A DNA stretch of 64,000 bases. Source: Mesorhizobium sp. 113-3-3 (lineage in GTDB: Bacteria > Pseudomonadota > Alphaproteobacteria > Rhizobiales > Rhizobiaceae). The notes under the pieces are model-generated. The model was not told where the DNA came from. It did no database searches and saw only the letters and a list, made by a program, of their open reading frames with translations. The stretch is from the NCBI RefSeq assembly GCF_016756495.1, contig NZ_AP023243.1, positions 1,802,501 to 1,866,500 on the forward strand, in the 5' to 3' direction. This document shows positions 35,725 to 44,250 of the stretch, in pieces; positions within the stretch are counted from its first letter, which is position 1; every line of letters begins with the position of its first letter. Both the position numbers and the translations under genes were made by a program.

Positions 35725-36633
35725 ATGATTTTGCAAGGAAAAGTTGCCCTGGTCGCCGGCGGCACACGCGGTGCCGGACGCGGCATAGCGGTCGAACTCG
35801 GTGCCGCCGGCGTGACGGTCTATGTCACCGGGCGGAGCACGCGTGCCCAGCAATCCGAATATGCGCGGCCCGAAACAATCGAGGAGACGGCGGAACTGGT
35901 CACGGCGAACGGCGGCAAGGGCATCGCCGTACAGGTCGATCACCTCGTGGCCGGCGATGTACGCGGGTTGGTCGAGCGCATCCGCACTGAGCAGGGCCGC
36001 CTCGACATACTGGTCAACGACATCTGGGGCGGTGAAAAGCTGTTCGAATGGGACAAGCCGGTCTGGGACCACAATCTGGACAATGGCTTGCGCATGCTGC
36101 GTCTGGCCATCGACACCCATCTGATCACCGCCCACCATGCACTGCCCCTCATGATCGAGCGGCCCGGCGGGCTGCTGGTGGAAGTCACCGACGGCACGGC
36201 CGAATACAATGCCGAGCACTACCGGCTGTCGCCCTTCTACGACCTTGCCAAGGTCGCGGTTAACCGCATGGCCTGGGCCCACGCCAAGGACCTTGCGAAA
36301 CACGGGGCCACGTCGGTCTCCTTGACGCCCGGCTGGCTGCGGTCGGAGATGATGCTGGAGGCCTTCGGGGTGCGCGAGGAGAATTGGCGCGATGCAACGG
36401 CCACGGTGCCGCATTTCATCATTTCGGAGACGCCGCGCTTTGTCGGCCGTGCCGTTGCCGCTTTGGCCGCGGATCCGGATCGTTCGCGCTGGAACGGGCA
36501 GTCGCTATCCAGCGGCGGGCTGGCGCAGGTCTATGGCTTTACCGATCTCGACGGCTCGCGGCCCGATGCCTGGCGCTATGTGCCGGAGGTCCAGGACGCC
36601 GGCAAACCCGCCGATGCAACGGGTTACCGGTAG
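35725..36633 (+). CDS. short-chain dehydrogenase/reductase
   Basis: 302 residues. The cofactor motif GGTRGAGRGIA (residues 12-22) and the NADP-favouring YVTGRSTRA are present. The usual NNAG is replaced by NDIWGG (about residue 94). The expected YxxxK site is represented by FYDLAKVAV, so Tyr and Lys are kept in YDLAK. The C-terminal 60 residues are longer than in classical SDRs, as in DHRS1-like enzymes. GGGAGAG precedes the ATG. Substrate unknown; probably controlled by the divergent TetR. Confidence 0.88.
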   Translation: MILQGKVALVAGGTRGAGRGIAVELGAAGVTVYVTGRSTRAQQSEYARPETIEETAELVTANGGKGIAVQVDHLVAGDVRGLVERIRTEQGRLDILVNDIWGGEKLFEWDKPVWDHNLDNGLRMLRLAIDTHLITAHHALPLMIERPGGLLVEVTDGTAEYNAEHYRLSPFYDLAKVAVNRMAWAHAKDLAKHGATSVSLTPGWLRSEMMLEAFGVREENWRDATATVPHFIISETPRFVGRAVAALAADPDRSRWNGQSLSSGGLAQVYGFTDLDGSRPDAWRYVPEVQDAGKPADATGYR

Positions 36634-36642
36634 ACAATCGCT

Positions 36643-36990
36643 TCAGGCTGAACGCCCGTCGAAATCGAAGATCGACAGAGTGGACGGGTCGATATCGGCG
36701 ACGCAATTGAGGTTGATGTAGGCGCTGCGCTCTTCGCCTTCGCGGACGTCCTCAGCGAAAGGGTGGATGCCGCAGGTGCGGCAGAAACGGTGCGCCATGG
36801 CGTGATTGCCGAACGTATAGGTTCCCAGATCATCGCCCCAGGCCAGGACCGTCAGGTCTTTATGCGGGATGGCACACAAGAGCGCGCCCTTGCGCGAACA
36901 GATCGAACAATTGCACCGCACGGCGCCCGTCAGTTCCGCCTTGAACTGGAAGGCGACCTTGCCGCAGTGGCAGCTGCCTTTGTACAGCAT
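36643..36990 (-). CDS. GFA family (glutathione-dependent formaldehyde-activating-like) protein
   Basis: 115 residues, one GFA zinc domain. The ligand cysteines are clear: GSCHCGKV, RCNCSICSRKG and FCRTCGIHPF. The family includes glutathione-adduct and carbon-sulfur enzymes, and many members have no known substrate. It converges on the SDR gene. Confidence 0.88.
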   Translation of the reverse strand: MLYKGSCHCGKVAFQFKAELTGAVRCNCSICSRKGALLCAIPHKDLTVLAWGDDLGTYTFGNHAMAHRFCRTCGIHPFAEDVREGEERSAYINLNCVADIDPSTLSIFDFDGRSA

Positions 36991-37078
36991 CAGTATCTTC
37001 CTATCGCTGGCAGGTGCAACGCTGCCCGGGTTATCCCCTCCGCAAGCCCAAGCGGCCGCGTTAAGTCATTGTTTTTTC

Positions 37079-37122
37079 GCAATTCCGAATGGAAAACCGC
37101 TACACACTTTTCCTGGAATTGC
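37079..37122. repeat. 44-bp palindromic intergenic repeat, copy 2
   Basis: GCAATTCC at the left end pairs with GGAATTGC at the right end. It matches the copy at 8729-8772 at 38 of 44 positions. It lies 38 bp before the amidase start codon. Confidence 0.8.
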
Positions 37123-37160
37123 TTTAAAGACGTTGCATCCTGGCGGAGTCCGACATCGAC

Positions 37161-38459
37161 ATGCAATCCATCCGCGACCATCTCGAAATCATCCTGTCAC
37201 GTCTTGCCAATCGTGCGGCCGACGAGAAGGTCTTCACCAAGCTCTATGCCGAGGCTGCGCGGGCCGCGGCTGACGCCAGCGACGCCCGCGCCCGAGCCAG
37301 CGTCACGCTGGGACCACTCGACGGCACAATCGTTTCGATCAAGGATCTGTTCGATGTCGCCGGCGAGGCGACCACGGCCGGCTCGCTGATGCGCAGGACC
37401 GCAGCACCCGCGCTGCGCGACGCCGCCATCGTCAGCCGGCTTCGGCAAGCCGGCGCGGTCATCATCGGCAAGACCAATATGACCGAGTTCGCCTTCACCG
37501 CGATCGGCGACAACATGCATTACGGCACGCCGGGCAATGCGGTCGACGCCAGCCGTATCCCCGGCGGTTCGTCCTCGGGCGCCGGCGTTTCCGTCGGCGA
37601 GGGGACGAGCGACATCTCGATCGGGTCCGACACTGGCGGGTCGATCCGCATTCCGGCGGCGCTCAATGGTGTCGTCGGCTTCAAGCCCACGGCGCGGCGC
37701 GTGCCGCTGACCGGCGCCTACCCATTGTCCGCGACGCTGGATTCGATCGGGCCGCTGGGTCTGAGCGTTGCGGCGTGTGCGGTTGCCGATGCCGTCATGG
37801 CCGGCGAAGAACCGCCGCCGCTGCATCTGCCGCTCCCGCTTGACGGGCTTCGTGTCGGTGTCCCGCGCGGCCTTCTTTTCGAAGACACCGAAAGCGACGT
37901 CGGCGTGGCCTTCGATCGCAGCCTTGCCGGGATCGAGCGGAAAGGGGCGCGGTTGGTGGACATATCGATCGACGACTTCATTGCCGACATGCGCGCGGCC
38001 ACCAAGCGTGGCTCGATCGCTGCCATGGAAGGCGCCGAGATCCATGCCGACTGGCTGGCGACCGGGGCATCTGTGCCGGTCGACCCGCATGTCAGCGGGC
38101 CTTTGTCGCGGGCGGCGATGCTGCCGGCGCCGGCCTATATCAGGGCCTTGCGCCGCCGCGGGGCGCTCGTCGCCGCCATGGACGAACGGCTGACAGCGGT
38201 TGATGTGCTGGCGCTGCCGACCACGCCGGTGACGGCGCCGACCATTGGTTCGATGGCCGAGGATGCCGAACTGCGCGATCGCGTGGAAGGCCTGCTGCTG
38301 CGCAACACGCAGGTCGCCAACCAGTTCGATCTCTGCGCGATCTCGCTGCCGATGCCTGATATGGCGCTGCCGGCCGGACTGATGCTGGTGGCGCGCAATG
38401 GCCGTGACCGGAATCTGCTGCGGATTGCCGCCGAGGTGGAGAGGCTGCTGGTCGGCTGA
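37161..38459 (+). CDS. amidase signature family hydrolase
   Basis: 432 residues. The Ser-cisSer-Lys triad is visible: Lys in IVSIKDLFDV (about 61), the cis-Ser in GGSSSGAGVSVGEG and the nucleophile Ser in GSDTGGSIRIPAA. It is somewhat shorter than GatA (about 490) and not in a gat operon, so a catabolic amidase is more likely than Glu-tRNA amidotransferase. GGAG lies 13 nt before the ATG. Substrate unknown. Confidence 0.88.
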   Translation: MQSIRDHLEIILSRLANRAADEKVFTKLYAEAARAAADASDARARASVTLGPLDGTIVSIKDLFDVAGEATTAGSLMRRTAAPALRDAAIVSRLRQAGAVIIGKTNMTEFAFTAIGDNMHYGTPGNAVDASRIPGGSSSGAGVSVGEGTSDISIGSDTGGSIRIPAALNGVVGFKPTARRVPLTGAYPLSATLDSIGPLGLSVAACAVADAVMAGEEPPPLHLPLPLDGLRVGVPRGLLFEDTESDVGVAFDRSLAGIERKGARLVDISIDDFIADMRAATKRGSIAAMEGAEIHADWLATGASVPVDPHVSGPLSRAAMLPAPAYIRALRRRGALVAAMDERLTAVDVLALPTTPVTAPTIGSMAEDAELRDRVEGLLLRNTQVANQFDLCAISLPMPDMALPAGLMLVARNGRDRNLLRIAAEVERLLVG

Positions 38460-38474
38460 TCGGCGATTGGCGGA

Positions 38475-38864
38475 TCAGGGCGACGAACAGTGCTCGCGTT
38501 CGCTGTCCCTGGCAGTGCGCACGATGCGAGTCGCGACCAGCCAGGGCAGACTGTAATCCTTGCCGGTGATGCTCTCGGTACGCTGCTCGATCGAGCCTCT
38601 GACGACAATTTTCCCGCTGTACAGCACGTCGGACTGATCCACTATCGCCTTGTCGGCCTGCGGCAGCCCGCTGGCGTCGATCGACACACCCTTGATGATC
38701 TTGCCGGTGGCAAGATCGAGCGCGCTGTTTGACGGGCAGGGCGCCTTGAAGCAGCGCAGCCCATTGTCGCAATAGACATAGCTGCTTTCGGCCGCGGCGA
38801 ATGCCGGCAATGTGCAGATGGACGAGGCTGCGGCAATCAAAAATGCGAGGCGAAGACCGGACAT
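38475..38864 (-). CDS. hypothetical secreted protein
   Basis: 129 residues with a signal peptide (hydrophobic LRLAFLIAAASSICTLPAFA, cleavage after AFA). The mature chain has a Cys-rich first part (YCDNGLRCFKAPCPSNS) and a C-terminal Cys. No known domain is recognised. It converges on the amidase gene with a 15-bp gap. Confidence 0.65.
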   Translation of the reverse strand: MSGLRLAFLIAAASSICTLPAFAAAESSYVYCDNGLRCFKAPCPSNSALDLATGKIIKGVSIDASGLPQADKAIVDQSDVLYSGKIVVRGSIEQRTESITGKDYSLPWLVATRIVRTARDSEREHCSSP

Positions 38865-38904
38865 GTCCGCACCGTCGCGGAGAATTGGGGCGAAACCGCG
38901 ATTG

Positions 38905-39897
38905 CTATAGGTCGAGCGGAAACCGCCGCCGATAGTGATCGACCACTTCTGGATTGCGCAGATTGACCGGCAGCTTGCCGGCCAGCACCAGCAGGGCCTC
39001 GCCCGCCGCGCCGACGCCCATGCGCATCATCGATTCCTCGGTAATCCCCGCCATATGCGGGGTGATGATGACATTGTCGAAGCCGAAATAGGGATGATTG
39101 GACGGCAGCGGCTGCGTCGAGAACACGTCGAGTGCGGCGCCGCCGATGCGGCCTTCTCGCAAGGCCGCGATCAGGGCGTCGTCGTCAACGACCGGTCCTC
39201 GCGAAACGTTGATCAAGAGCGCATTCGGCTTCATGCGGGCGATGCGCTCACGGCTGATCAGGCCGCGCGTCTCCGGCGTCAGGGGACAGCACAGCACGAT
39301 GATGTCACTCTGCTCGACCAGCGCATCGATCGAAAGGAAGCCGACCTTTTCGGGCGCCGGCTGCATGCTGCGCGTCGTTGCCACCACCTTCAGGTCGAAA
39401 CCGTGCGCGGCGATATGGCCGACGGCCTGGCCGACCGCGCCGAGGCCGACAATGCCGATGGTCTTGCCGGCAAGCTCGATGTTGGCGTTGGCATGCTCGC
39501 GTCCGGCGAGCCAGCCTTTGGCGCGCAGGTCGCGGTCGACCCTGCGGAATTGCCGCAGCAGCGAAAGTGCGGTGAACATCACGTGTTCCGCCACCGAACG
39601 GGCATTGACCGCCGGCACGTTGGCCACCAGCACGCCGGCCGCGGTCGCCGCCTCCATCGGGATCATGTCGAGCCCGGCGCCGTGACGGATTGCCGCCCTC
39701 AGCTTCCAGGCGCCCTCGAACAGCGCCGGCGGCAGGGGTGCGCGCACGATGACGATGTCGGCGTCCTTGGCCTCCCCGGCCAAGGTGGCAGGATCGAGCG
39801 CCGATGCGATGACAAGCTGGCCGGCGCCGGCGAGCTTGGCCGAGGCGCGCGGGTGCAGCGAATGGGTCGACAGAATCTTGGGCACGGTCTGGGCCAC
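38905..39897 (-). CDS. D-2-hydroxyacid dehydrogenase (phosphoglycerate-dehydrogenase family)
   Basis: 330 residues. The NAD-binding Rossmann motif is GIVGLGAVGQAVG (about 148-160). Catalytic residues are seen as Arg in INVSRGPVVDD and His in ITPHMAG, with the Glu region between. The start is GTG at 39897, 2 bp after the GntR stop, so it belongs to the operon running 41791 to 38905. It probably oxidises or reduces a hydroxy-acid intermediate of the local sugar-acid pathway. Confidence 0.9.
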   Translation of the reverse strand: MAQTVPKILSTHSLHPRASAKLAGAGQLVIASALDPATLAGEAKDADIVIVRAPLPPALFEGAWKLRAAIRHGAGLDMIPMEAATAAGVLVANVPAVNARSVAEHVMFTALSLLRQFRRVDRDLRAKGWLAGREHANANIELAGKTIGIVGLGAVGQAVGHIAAHGFDLKVVATTRSMQPAPEKVGFLSIDALVEQSDIIVLCCPLTPETRGLISRERIARMKPNALLINVSRGPVVDDDALIAALREGRIGGAALDVFSTQPLPSNHPYFGFDNVIITPHMAGITEESMMRMGVGAAGEALLVLAGKLPVNLRNPEVVDHYRRRFPLDL

Positions 39898-39899
39898 GC

Positions 39900-40625
39900 T
39901 CAGGCCTTTTCGAGCGCGGGGCTTGGCGGCGCAGCCGCATTGCCGCCCTCGATCAGGCCCTTCCAGTAGCTCTCCGCCCCTTGCAGATGGGCGCTCATCA
40001 GCGCCTGGGCGAGATTGCCGTCGCGGCGCAGCAGCGCCTCGTAGATTTGCACGTGCTCGGCATGCGAACGCACGCTGCGTTCGGGGTCGTTGAAGTAGAT
40101 CGGCAGGCGCTGTTCGCCCATCAGATAGTAGACGCTGCAGATGTTGTGGAAGACGCTGTTCTTGGTGGCGCGCACGATCTCCAGGTGGAATTCGCGGTCT
40201 TCCTTGGCCAGACCTTCGCCCGCGGCGATGCGATCCTCGGAAGCCTTGAGGATCTCGCGCAGCCGCTCGAAGTTTTCCTCGGTGGCGCGCGAGCAGGCAA
40301 GCTCGGCGGCCTTGATCTCGTGGATCTTACGCAGCTCGACCGTCTCGTAGATCTGCAAGGGATCGAGCGGCAAGCCGGCGCGCGCGAACAGCGCCAGCGC
40401 CTCGACGCTCGCCTGCTTGGTGTCGATGTAGATGCCGGACTTGGCGCGCCGTTCGACGATGCGCATGGCCTCCAGGATGGCCAGCGCCTCGCGGATCTGG
40501 CCGCGGCTGACGGCGAAATGCTCCGCCAGCTCACGTTCGGACGGGGTGCGGCCGCTCTCCTTGTCCGAGTGGGAGAACAGATAGGCTGCGAGTTCCGCGA
40601 GAAGGTTCTTTTCTTTCATCGTCAA
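39900..40625 (-). CDS. GntR family regulator, FadR subfamily (FCD domain)
   Basis: 241 residues. The N-terminal winged HTH has TPSERELAEHFAVSRGQIRE (about residues 27-46), then a helical FCD domain with the metal/ligand pattern REFHLEIVRATKN and SHAEHVQIYEALL. FCD-type GntR proteins of the ExuR/UxuR kind bind TTGGTNNNACCA-like palindromes, the class of site found at 25167, 42846 and 43026. Start TTG 40625 overlaps the dehydratase stop; ATG 40619 is the alternative. Confidence 0.92.
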   Translation of the reverse strand: MTMKEKNLLAELAAYLFSHSDKESGRTPSERELAEHFAVSRGQIREALAILEAMRIVERRAKSGIYIDTKQASVEALALFARAGLPLDPLQIYETVELRKIHEIKAAELACSRATEENFERLREILKASEDRIAAGEGLAKEDREFHLEIVRATKNSVFHNICSVYYLMGEQRLPIYFNDPERSVRSHAEHVQIYEALLRRDGNLAQALMSAHLQGAESYWKGLIEGGNAAAPPSPALEKA

Positions 40626-41791
40626 TTGCGTTGCGCGTGCGCCTCCAGGAATCGCTCAGAAACCGTGAAACCCAACCCCGGCTTTTCCGGGATCGCTACC
40701 ATACCGTCCTGTGCTTCGACAGTCTCTTCGATCAAATCGTGGATCATCGGGTTGGCGCCGAGCGAATATTCGACGGTGAAACTCGATGGCGAGGCGGCGC
40801 ATACATGCAAGCCAGCGAAGAAGCAGGGCGCGCCGGCCCACAGATGCGGCGCAAAGCGTAGATTGAAGGCGCTGGCGATGGTGCCGATCTTCATCGCCTC
40901 GCTGATGCCGCCGCAAAAGGCGGGATCGGGCTGGAAGATGTCGGCGGCCTTGAGCACGGCGAGGTCGCGGAAGGCATAGCGCGTCGCCTCGCTTTCGCCG
41001 GTGGCGATCGGCACGGCGCCGGAGGCGCGCACTTCCGCCATGCCCGGCTTGTCGTCGGCGATCACCGGTTCCTCGAACCAGGCGAGGTCGAGGTCGTTGA
41101 CGAGGTGGATGAAGCGCTTGGCCTCCGCCACCGTATAGGTGCCGTGCGCGTCGACCATCAGCTCGACATCGGGGCCGAGCGCCTGGCGCGCGGCACGCAC
41201 ACGGGCCGCCGAGATGTGCGCCGCGCCATCCATGGCGCCGACCCGCATTTTCAGCGCCTTGAAGCCGCCCCGGGCGATGTAGGATTTCAATTGCTCGCCG
41301 ATCGCATCGGCGGCGGCCCATCCGCCCGAGGCATAGGCCTGCATGCGGTCGATCTTGCGGCCGCCGAGCAGCCGCCAGACCGGCTGGCCGAGCGATTTGC
41401 CGAGGATATCCCAAAGCGCGATGTCGACGGCGCTGATGGCGGCGATGCTCATGCCCCGGCGCGCCAGTTGCGGCATGGCGTGGCCGGCGCGCGCGGCGCT
41501 GTCATGGCGCACGCCATTGTAGAGCATCTCCCAGATGATGCCGATATCGGCCGGATCACGGCCGATCAACTGCGGCCCGACCTCATGGTTCAGCATGTGG
41601 ACGAGGGCGCCGTAGCTGCCGGCGCTGCCGGCTGCGTTCTTGCCTTCGCCCCAGCCGACCAGCCCGTCATCGGTTTCGATGCGCAGGATGGCGGCGTCGA
41701 AGGTCGTTACCTGGCCGAAGTCGCTGCGGTGCTGCCGAGCGGCTTCGATCGGGATGCGGACCCACCAGGCTTGGACGGTCTTGATGCGCAT
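40622..41791 (-). CDS. enolase-superfamily (mandelate racemase-type) dehydratase
   Basis: 389 residues. Lys181-x-Arg183, metal ligands Asp214, Glu240 and Glu266, and the Asp289/His316 pair (27 residues apart, as in mandelate racemase) are all present, so the enzyme should be active. This set is typical of the MR subgroup, which includes sugar-acid dehydratases (glucarate, galactonate, fuconate, tartrate types). It overlaps the GntR start by 4 bp. It probably dehydrates an aldonic or aldaric acid to a 2-keto-3-deoxy product. Confidence 0.9.
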   Translation of the reverse strand: MRIKTVQAWWVRIPIEAARQHRSDFGQVTTFDAAILRIETDDGLVGWGEGKNAAGSAGSYGALVHMLNHEVGPQLIGRDPADIGIIWEMLYNGVRHDSAARAGHAMPQLARRGMSIAAISAVDIALWDILGKSLGQPVWRLLGGRKIDRMQAYASGGWAAADAIGEQLKSYIARGGFKALKMRVGAMDGAAHISAARVRAARQALGPDVELMVDAHGTYTVAEAKRFIHLVNDLDLAWFEEPVIADDKPGMAEVRASGAVPIATGESEATRYAFRDLAVLKAADIFQPDPAFCGGISEAMKIGTIASAFNLRFAPHLWAGAPCFFAGLHVCAASPSSFTVEYSLGANPMIHDLIEETVEAQDGMVAIPEKPGLGFTVSERFLEAHAQRN

Positions 41792-41851
41792 GTCTTTCCC
41801 CAGCCCTGCCGCCGGTCAGGGCGAAAGGGCAAATTTCCCAACGGTCGTCGA

Positions 41852-42739
41852 CTACTTGATCAGCGGCAGCAGCGTTTCGGCGGTGATGCGCATCTGGTCG
41901 GTGTAGAATTTCTCGGTCAGCACGCTGGAGCCGTGGTCCTGGATGAACTTCAGCTGCTCAGGCGAGATGTCGACCGGATGGCGCTCGACCATGTCGGGAT
42001 AGGGCGCCGCCGGGGTGCGGTCGACCGGGGCGACGAACTCGTTGGTCAGCGCGCCGTCGTAGCCCACCTCCTTCAAGGTGGCGACGATCCTCGGCCAGTC
42101 GATCTGGCCAAGGCCGGCGGCGAAGCGGTTGTTGTCGGCGACATGGAAGTCGAACAGGCGCTTTCCGACCTGACGGATGGCGTCATGGACGTTAAATTCC
42201 TCCATATGGATGTGATAGGCGTCAAGGCAGACGCCGCATTCGGGGCTGACCGCATCGGCCAGCGCCAGCGCCTGGGCGCCGCGGTTGAACAGATAGGTCT
42301 CGAAGCGGTTGAGCGGCTCGACGGCGATCTTGACGCCGACCTTCTTGGCATGGGTGAAGCATTCGCGGGTCGCGTCGACCACCCACTTCCACTCCTCTTC
42401 CTCGGTGCCGTCAGGCACCACCTTGCCGACGGTGGCGGGCACCAGCGTGATGATCTCGCCATCCAACTCGCTGACCATGGTCAGCACGTCCTTGACGTAC
42501 TGAACGGAGCGCTCGCGCTGGCCCTGGTTCTTGGCGGCCAGGTTGCGTTCGCCCAGCATCAAGGTCACAGCGCCCCAGCAACGAATGCCATGCTCCTTCA
42601 ACAGCGCCCGCGTCTCCTTGGTCTTGTACTGCTCGGGTTCGCCAGAAATCTCGATCGACTCATAGCCGAACTTCTTGATGCGCTTGAGCGTCGTCTCCAG
42701 CGGTTCCGCCCGCATCCAGTTGTGCGTCGAAAGATGCAT
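41852..42739 (-). CDS. sugar phosphate isomerase/epimerase-like TIM-barrel protein
   Basis: 295 residues, xylose-isomerase-like TIM barrel (AP_endonuc_2). Likely metal ligands are Glu in KIAVEPLNRFE, Asp/His in CLDAYHIHMEE, His in FDFHVADNNR and Glu in LTNEFV. GGGAAGGA lies before ATG 42739, which is chosen over the longer frame. First gene of the operon running down to 38905; a GntR-type site is 107 bp upstream. It may be a ketose or sugar-acid epimerase. Confidence 0.88.
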   Translation of the reverse strand: MHLSTHNWMRAEPLETTLKRIKKFGYESIEISGEPEQYKTKETRALLKEHGIRCWGAVTLMLGERNLAAKNQGQRERSVQYVKDVLTMVSELDGEIITLVPATVGKVVPDGTEEEEWKWVVDATRECFTHAKKVGVKIAVEPLNRFETYLFNRGAQALALADAVSPECGVCLDAYHIHMEEFNVHDAIRQVGKRLFDFHVADNNRFAAGLGQIDWPRIVATLKEVGYDGALTNEFVAPVDRTPAAPYPDMVERHPVDISPEQLKFIQDHGSSVLTEKFYTDQMRITAETLLPLIK

Positions 42740-42845
42740 GGTCTGTCCTTCCCAAATTCGTCCGTATCGTTTGCCTTCGACATGCGTCGCCGAAAGACGG
42801 CGCAAGGGTTCCTCCCCAAGGCATCCCCAGCCTTTTTCCTACAAA

Positions 42846-42858
42846 CTGGTTCGACCAA
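42846..42858. promoter_or_regulatory. GntR-type operator site
   Basis: CTGGTTCGACCAA, the same core as the 24991 site (CTGGTTCGACCAG). It lies between the divergent TIM-barrel genes and nearer the minus-strand operon, which it likely controls. Confidence 0.65.
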
Positions 42859-43007
42859 TTGGCCCTGAAGTGAGGTCTACAGCAAATTGCCTGGAACGGC
42901 AAGAAGTGCGGAAGCGCAACTTTCCGTGCGAATTATTCCGTTGATTATATTGTGATATATGCCGATCCTTCGAGCCTGCGGAGGGATTGGCCGACGCATT
43001 GTCAGGC

Positions 43008-43039
43008 TTGACCAAATTCCCGTATTTGGTAATACCAGA
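43008..43039 (+). promoter_or_regulatory. promoter with GntR-type operator before the 43141 gene
   Basis: TTGACC (43008-43013), 16-bp spacer, TAATAC (43030-43035). The palindrome TTGGTAATACCAGA at 43026-43039 covers the -10 and is identical to 25167-25180. The 401-bp gap 42740-43140 holds no gene, only this site, the 42846 site and an AT-rich stretch near 42930-42960. Confidence 0.75.
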
Positions 43040-43140
43040 ATGGCAGTGCCTGCAAAGCGCCCGATGCGAAAGACCAAAATGGCTGGCCCTGCTTCCAATC
43101 GGCGCTATGCTTGGTCGCGACACAATGAGGGAGGATGCCG

Positions 43141-44196
43141 ATGCCGACGACAATGAAGGGCCCTGGACTGTTTTTGGCGCAGTTCGCGGGTGACGCAGCG
43201 CCGTTCAATTCGCTGGCCGCGATCACCAAATGGGCCGCCGGTCTCGGCTATAAGGGCGTGCAGATCCCGACCTGGGACGCGCGCCTGTTCGACCTCGAGA
43301 AGGCAGCCTCTTCCAAGGCCTATTGCGACGAGGTGAAGGGCATCTGTGCCGATGCCGGCGTCGAGATCACCGAATTGTCGACGCATCTGCAGGGGCAGTT
43401 GGTGGCGGTGCACCCTGCGTATGACGCCCAGATGGATGGCTTCGCGCCGGCCTCGGTCCACAACAATCCGAAAGCGCGGCAGAAATGGGCGGTCGAGCAG
43501 ATGAAGTTCGGCGCCAAGGCATCGCGCAATCTCGGGCTGAATGCTTCGGTGTCGTTCACGGGCTCGCTGGCTTTCCCTTACCTCTATCCCTTCCCGCAGC
43601 GGCCGGCCGGACTGATCGAGGAGGCCTTTGGCGAACTCGGCAAACGCTGGAAGCCGATCCTCGATGTCTATGAGGACAATGGCGTCGATGTCGGCTACGA
43701 AATTCACCCCTCTGAAGACGTTTTCGACGGCGCCACCTTCGAGATGTTCCTCGACGCGGTCGGCGGCCACAAGCGCTGCAACATCAACTACGACCCGTCG
43801 CACTTCCTGCTGCAGCAGCTCGACTATCTCGAATTCATCGACATCTACCACGAGCGCATCAAGGCCTTCCACGTCAAGGACGCCGAGTTCAACCCGACCG
43901 GCCGGCAAGGCGTCTATTCCGGCTATCAGAGCTGGACCAACCGCGCCGGCCGCTTCCGCTCGCTCGGCGACGGGCAGGTGGATTTCGGCGGCATCTTCTC
44001 CAAACTGACACAGTACAATTACGATTCCTGGGCGGTGCTGGAATGGGAGTGTTGCCTGAAGCACCCCGAGGACGGCGCGGCCGAAGGGGCGCCTTTCATC
44101 CAGCATCACATTATCCGCGTGACGGAAAGGGCGTTCGACGATTTTGCCAGCGGCACCACGGACAAGAAACTGCTGCGCGCGATGATGGGAATTTGA
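43141..44196 (+). CDS. xylose isomerase-like TIM-barrel protein
   Basis: 351 residues. Likely metal ligands are Glu in VGYEIHPSED, Asp/His in NYDPSHFLLQQ, His in IKAFHVKDAEF and Glu in WAVLEWECC. The protein is longer than the other two TIM-barrel proteins here and has a YSGYQSWTNRAGRF insertion. GGGAGG 6 nt before ATG 43141 supports this start over the in-frame ATG 43135. It is followed 54 bp later by the Gfo/Idh gene, a common pair in inositol- and sugar-oxidation operons. Confidence 0.9.
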   Translation: MPTTMKGPGLFLAQFAGDAAPFNSLAAITKWAAGLGYKGVQIPTWDARLFDLEKAASSKAYCDEVKGICADAGVEITELSTHLQGQLVAVHPAYDAQMDGFAPASVHNNPKARQKWAVEQMKFGAKASRNLGLNASVSFTGSLAFPYLYPFPQRPAGLIEEAFGELGKRWKPILDVYEDNGVDVGYEIHPSEDVFDGATFEMFLDAVGGHKRCNINYDPSHFLLQQLDYLEFIDIYHERIKAFHVKDAEFNPTGRQGVYSGYQSWTNRAGRFRSLGDGQVDFGGIFSKLTQYNYDSWAVLEWECCLKHPEDGAAEGAPFIQHHIIRVTERAFDDFASGTTDKKLLRAMMGI

Positions 44197-44250
44197 CACG
44201 ACTTTCCTCCTGCGCGAGGGGAGGAGCATCCAAGACACGAGGGAGAAAAC

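Noticed and set aside
35725..36633. SDR inactivated by loss of NNAG
   Set aside because: The cofactor motif and Tyr/Lys pair are intact and NDIWGG-like variants are compatible with DHRS1-type enzymes, so there is no sign of decay.
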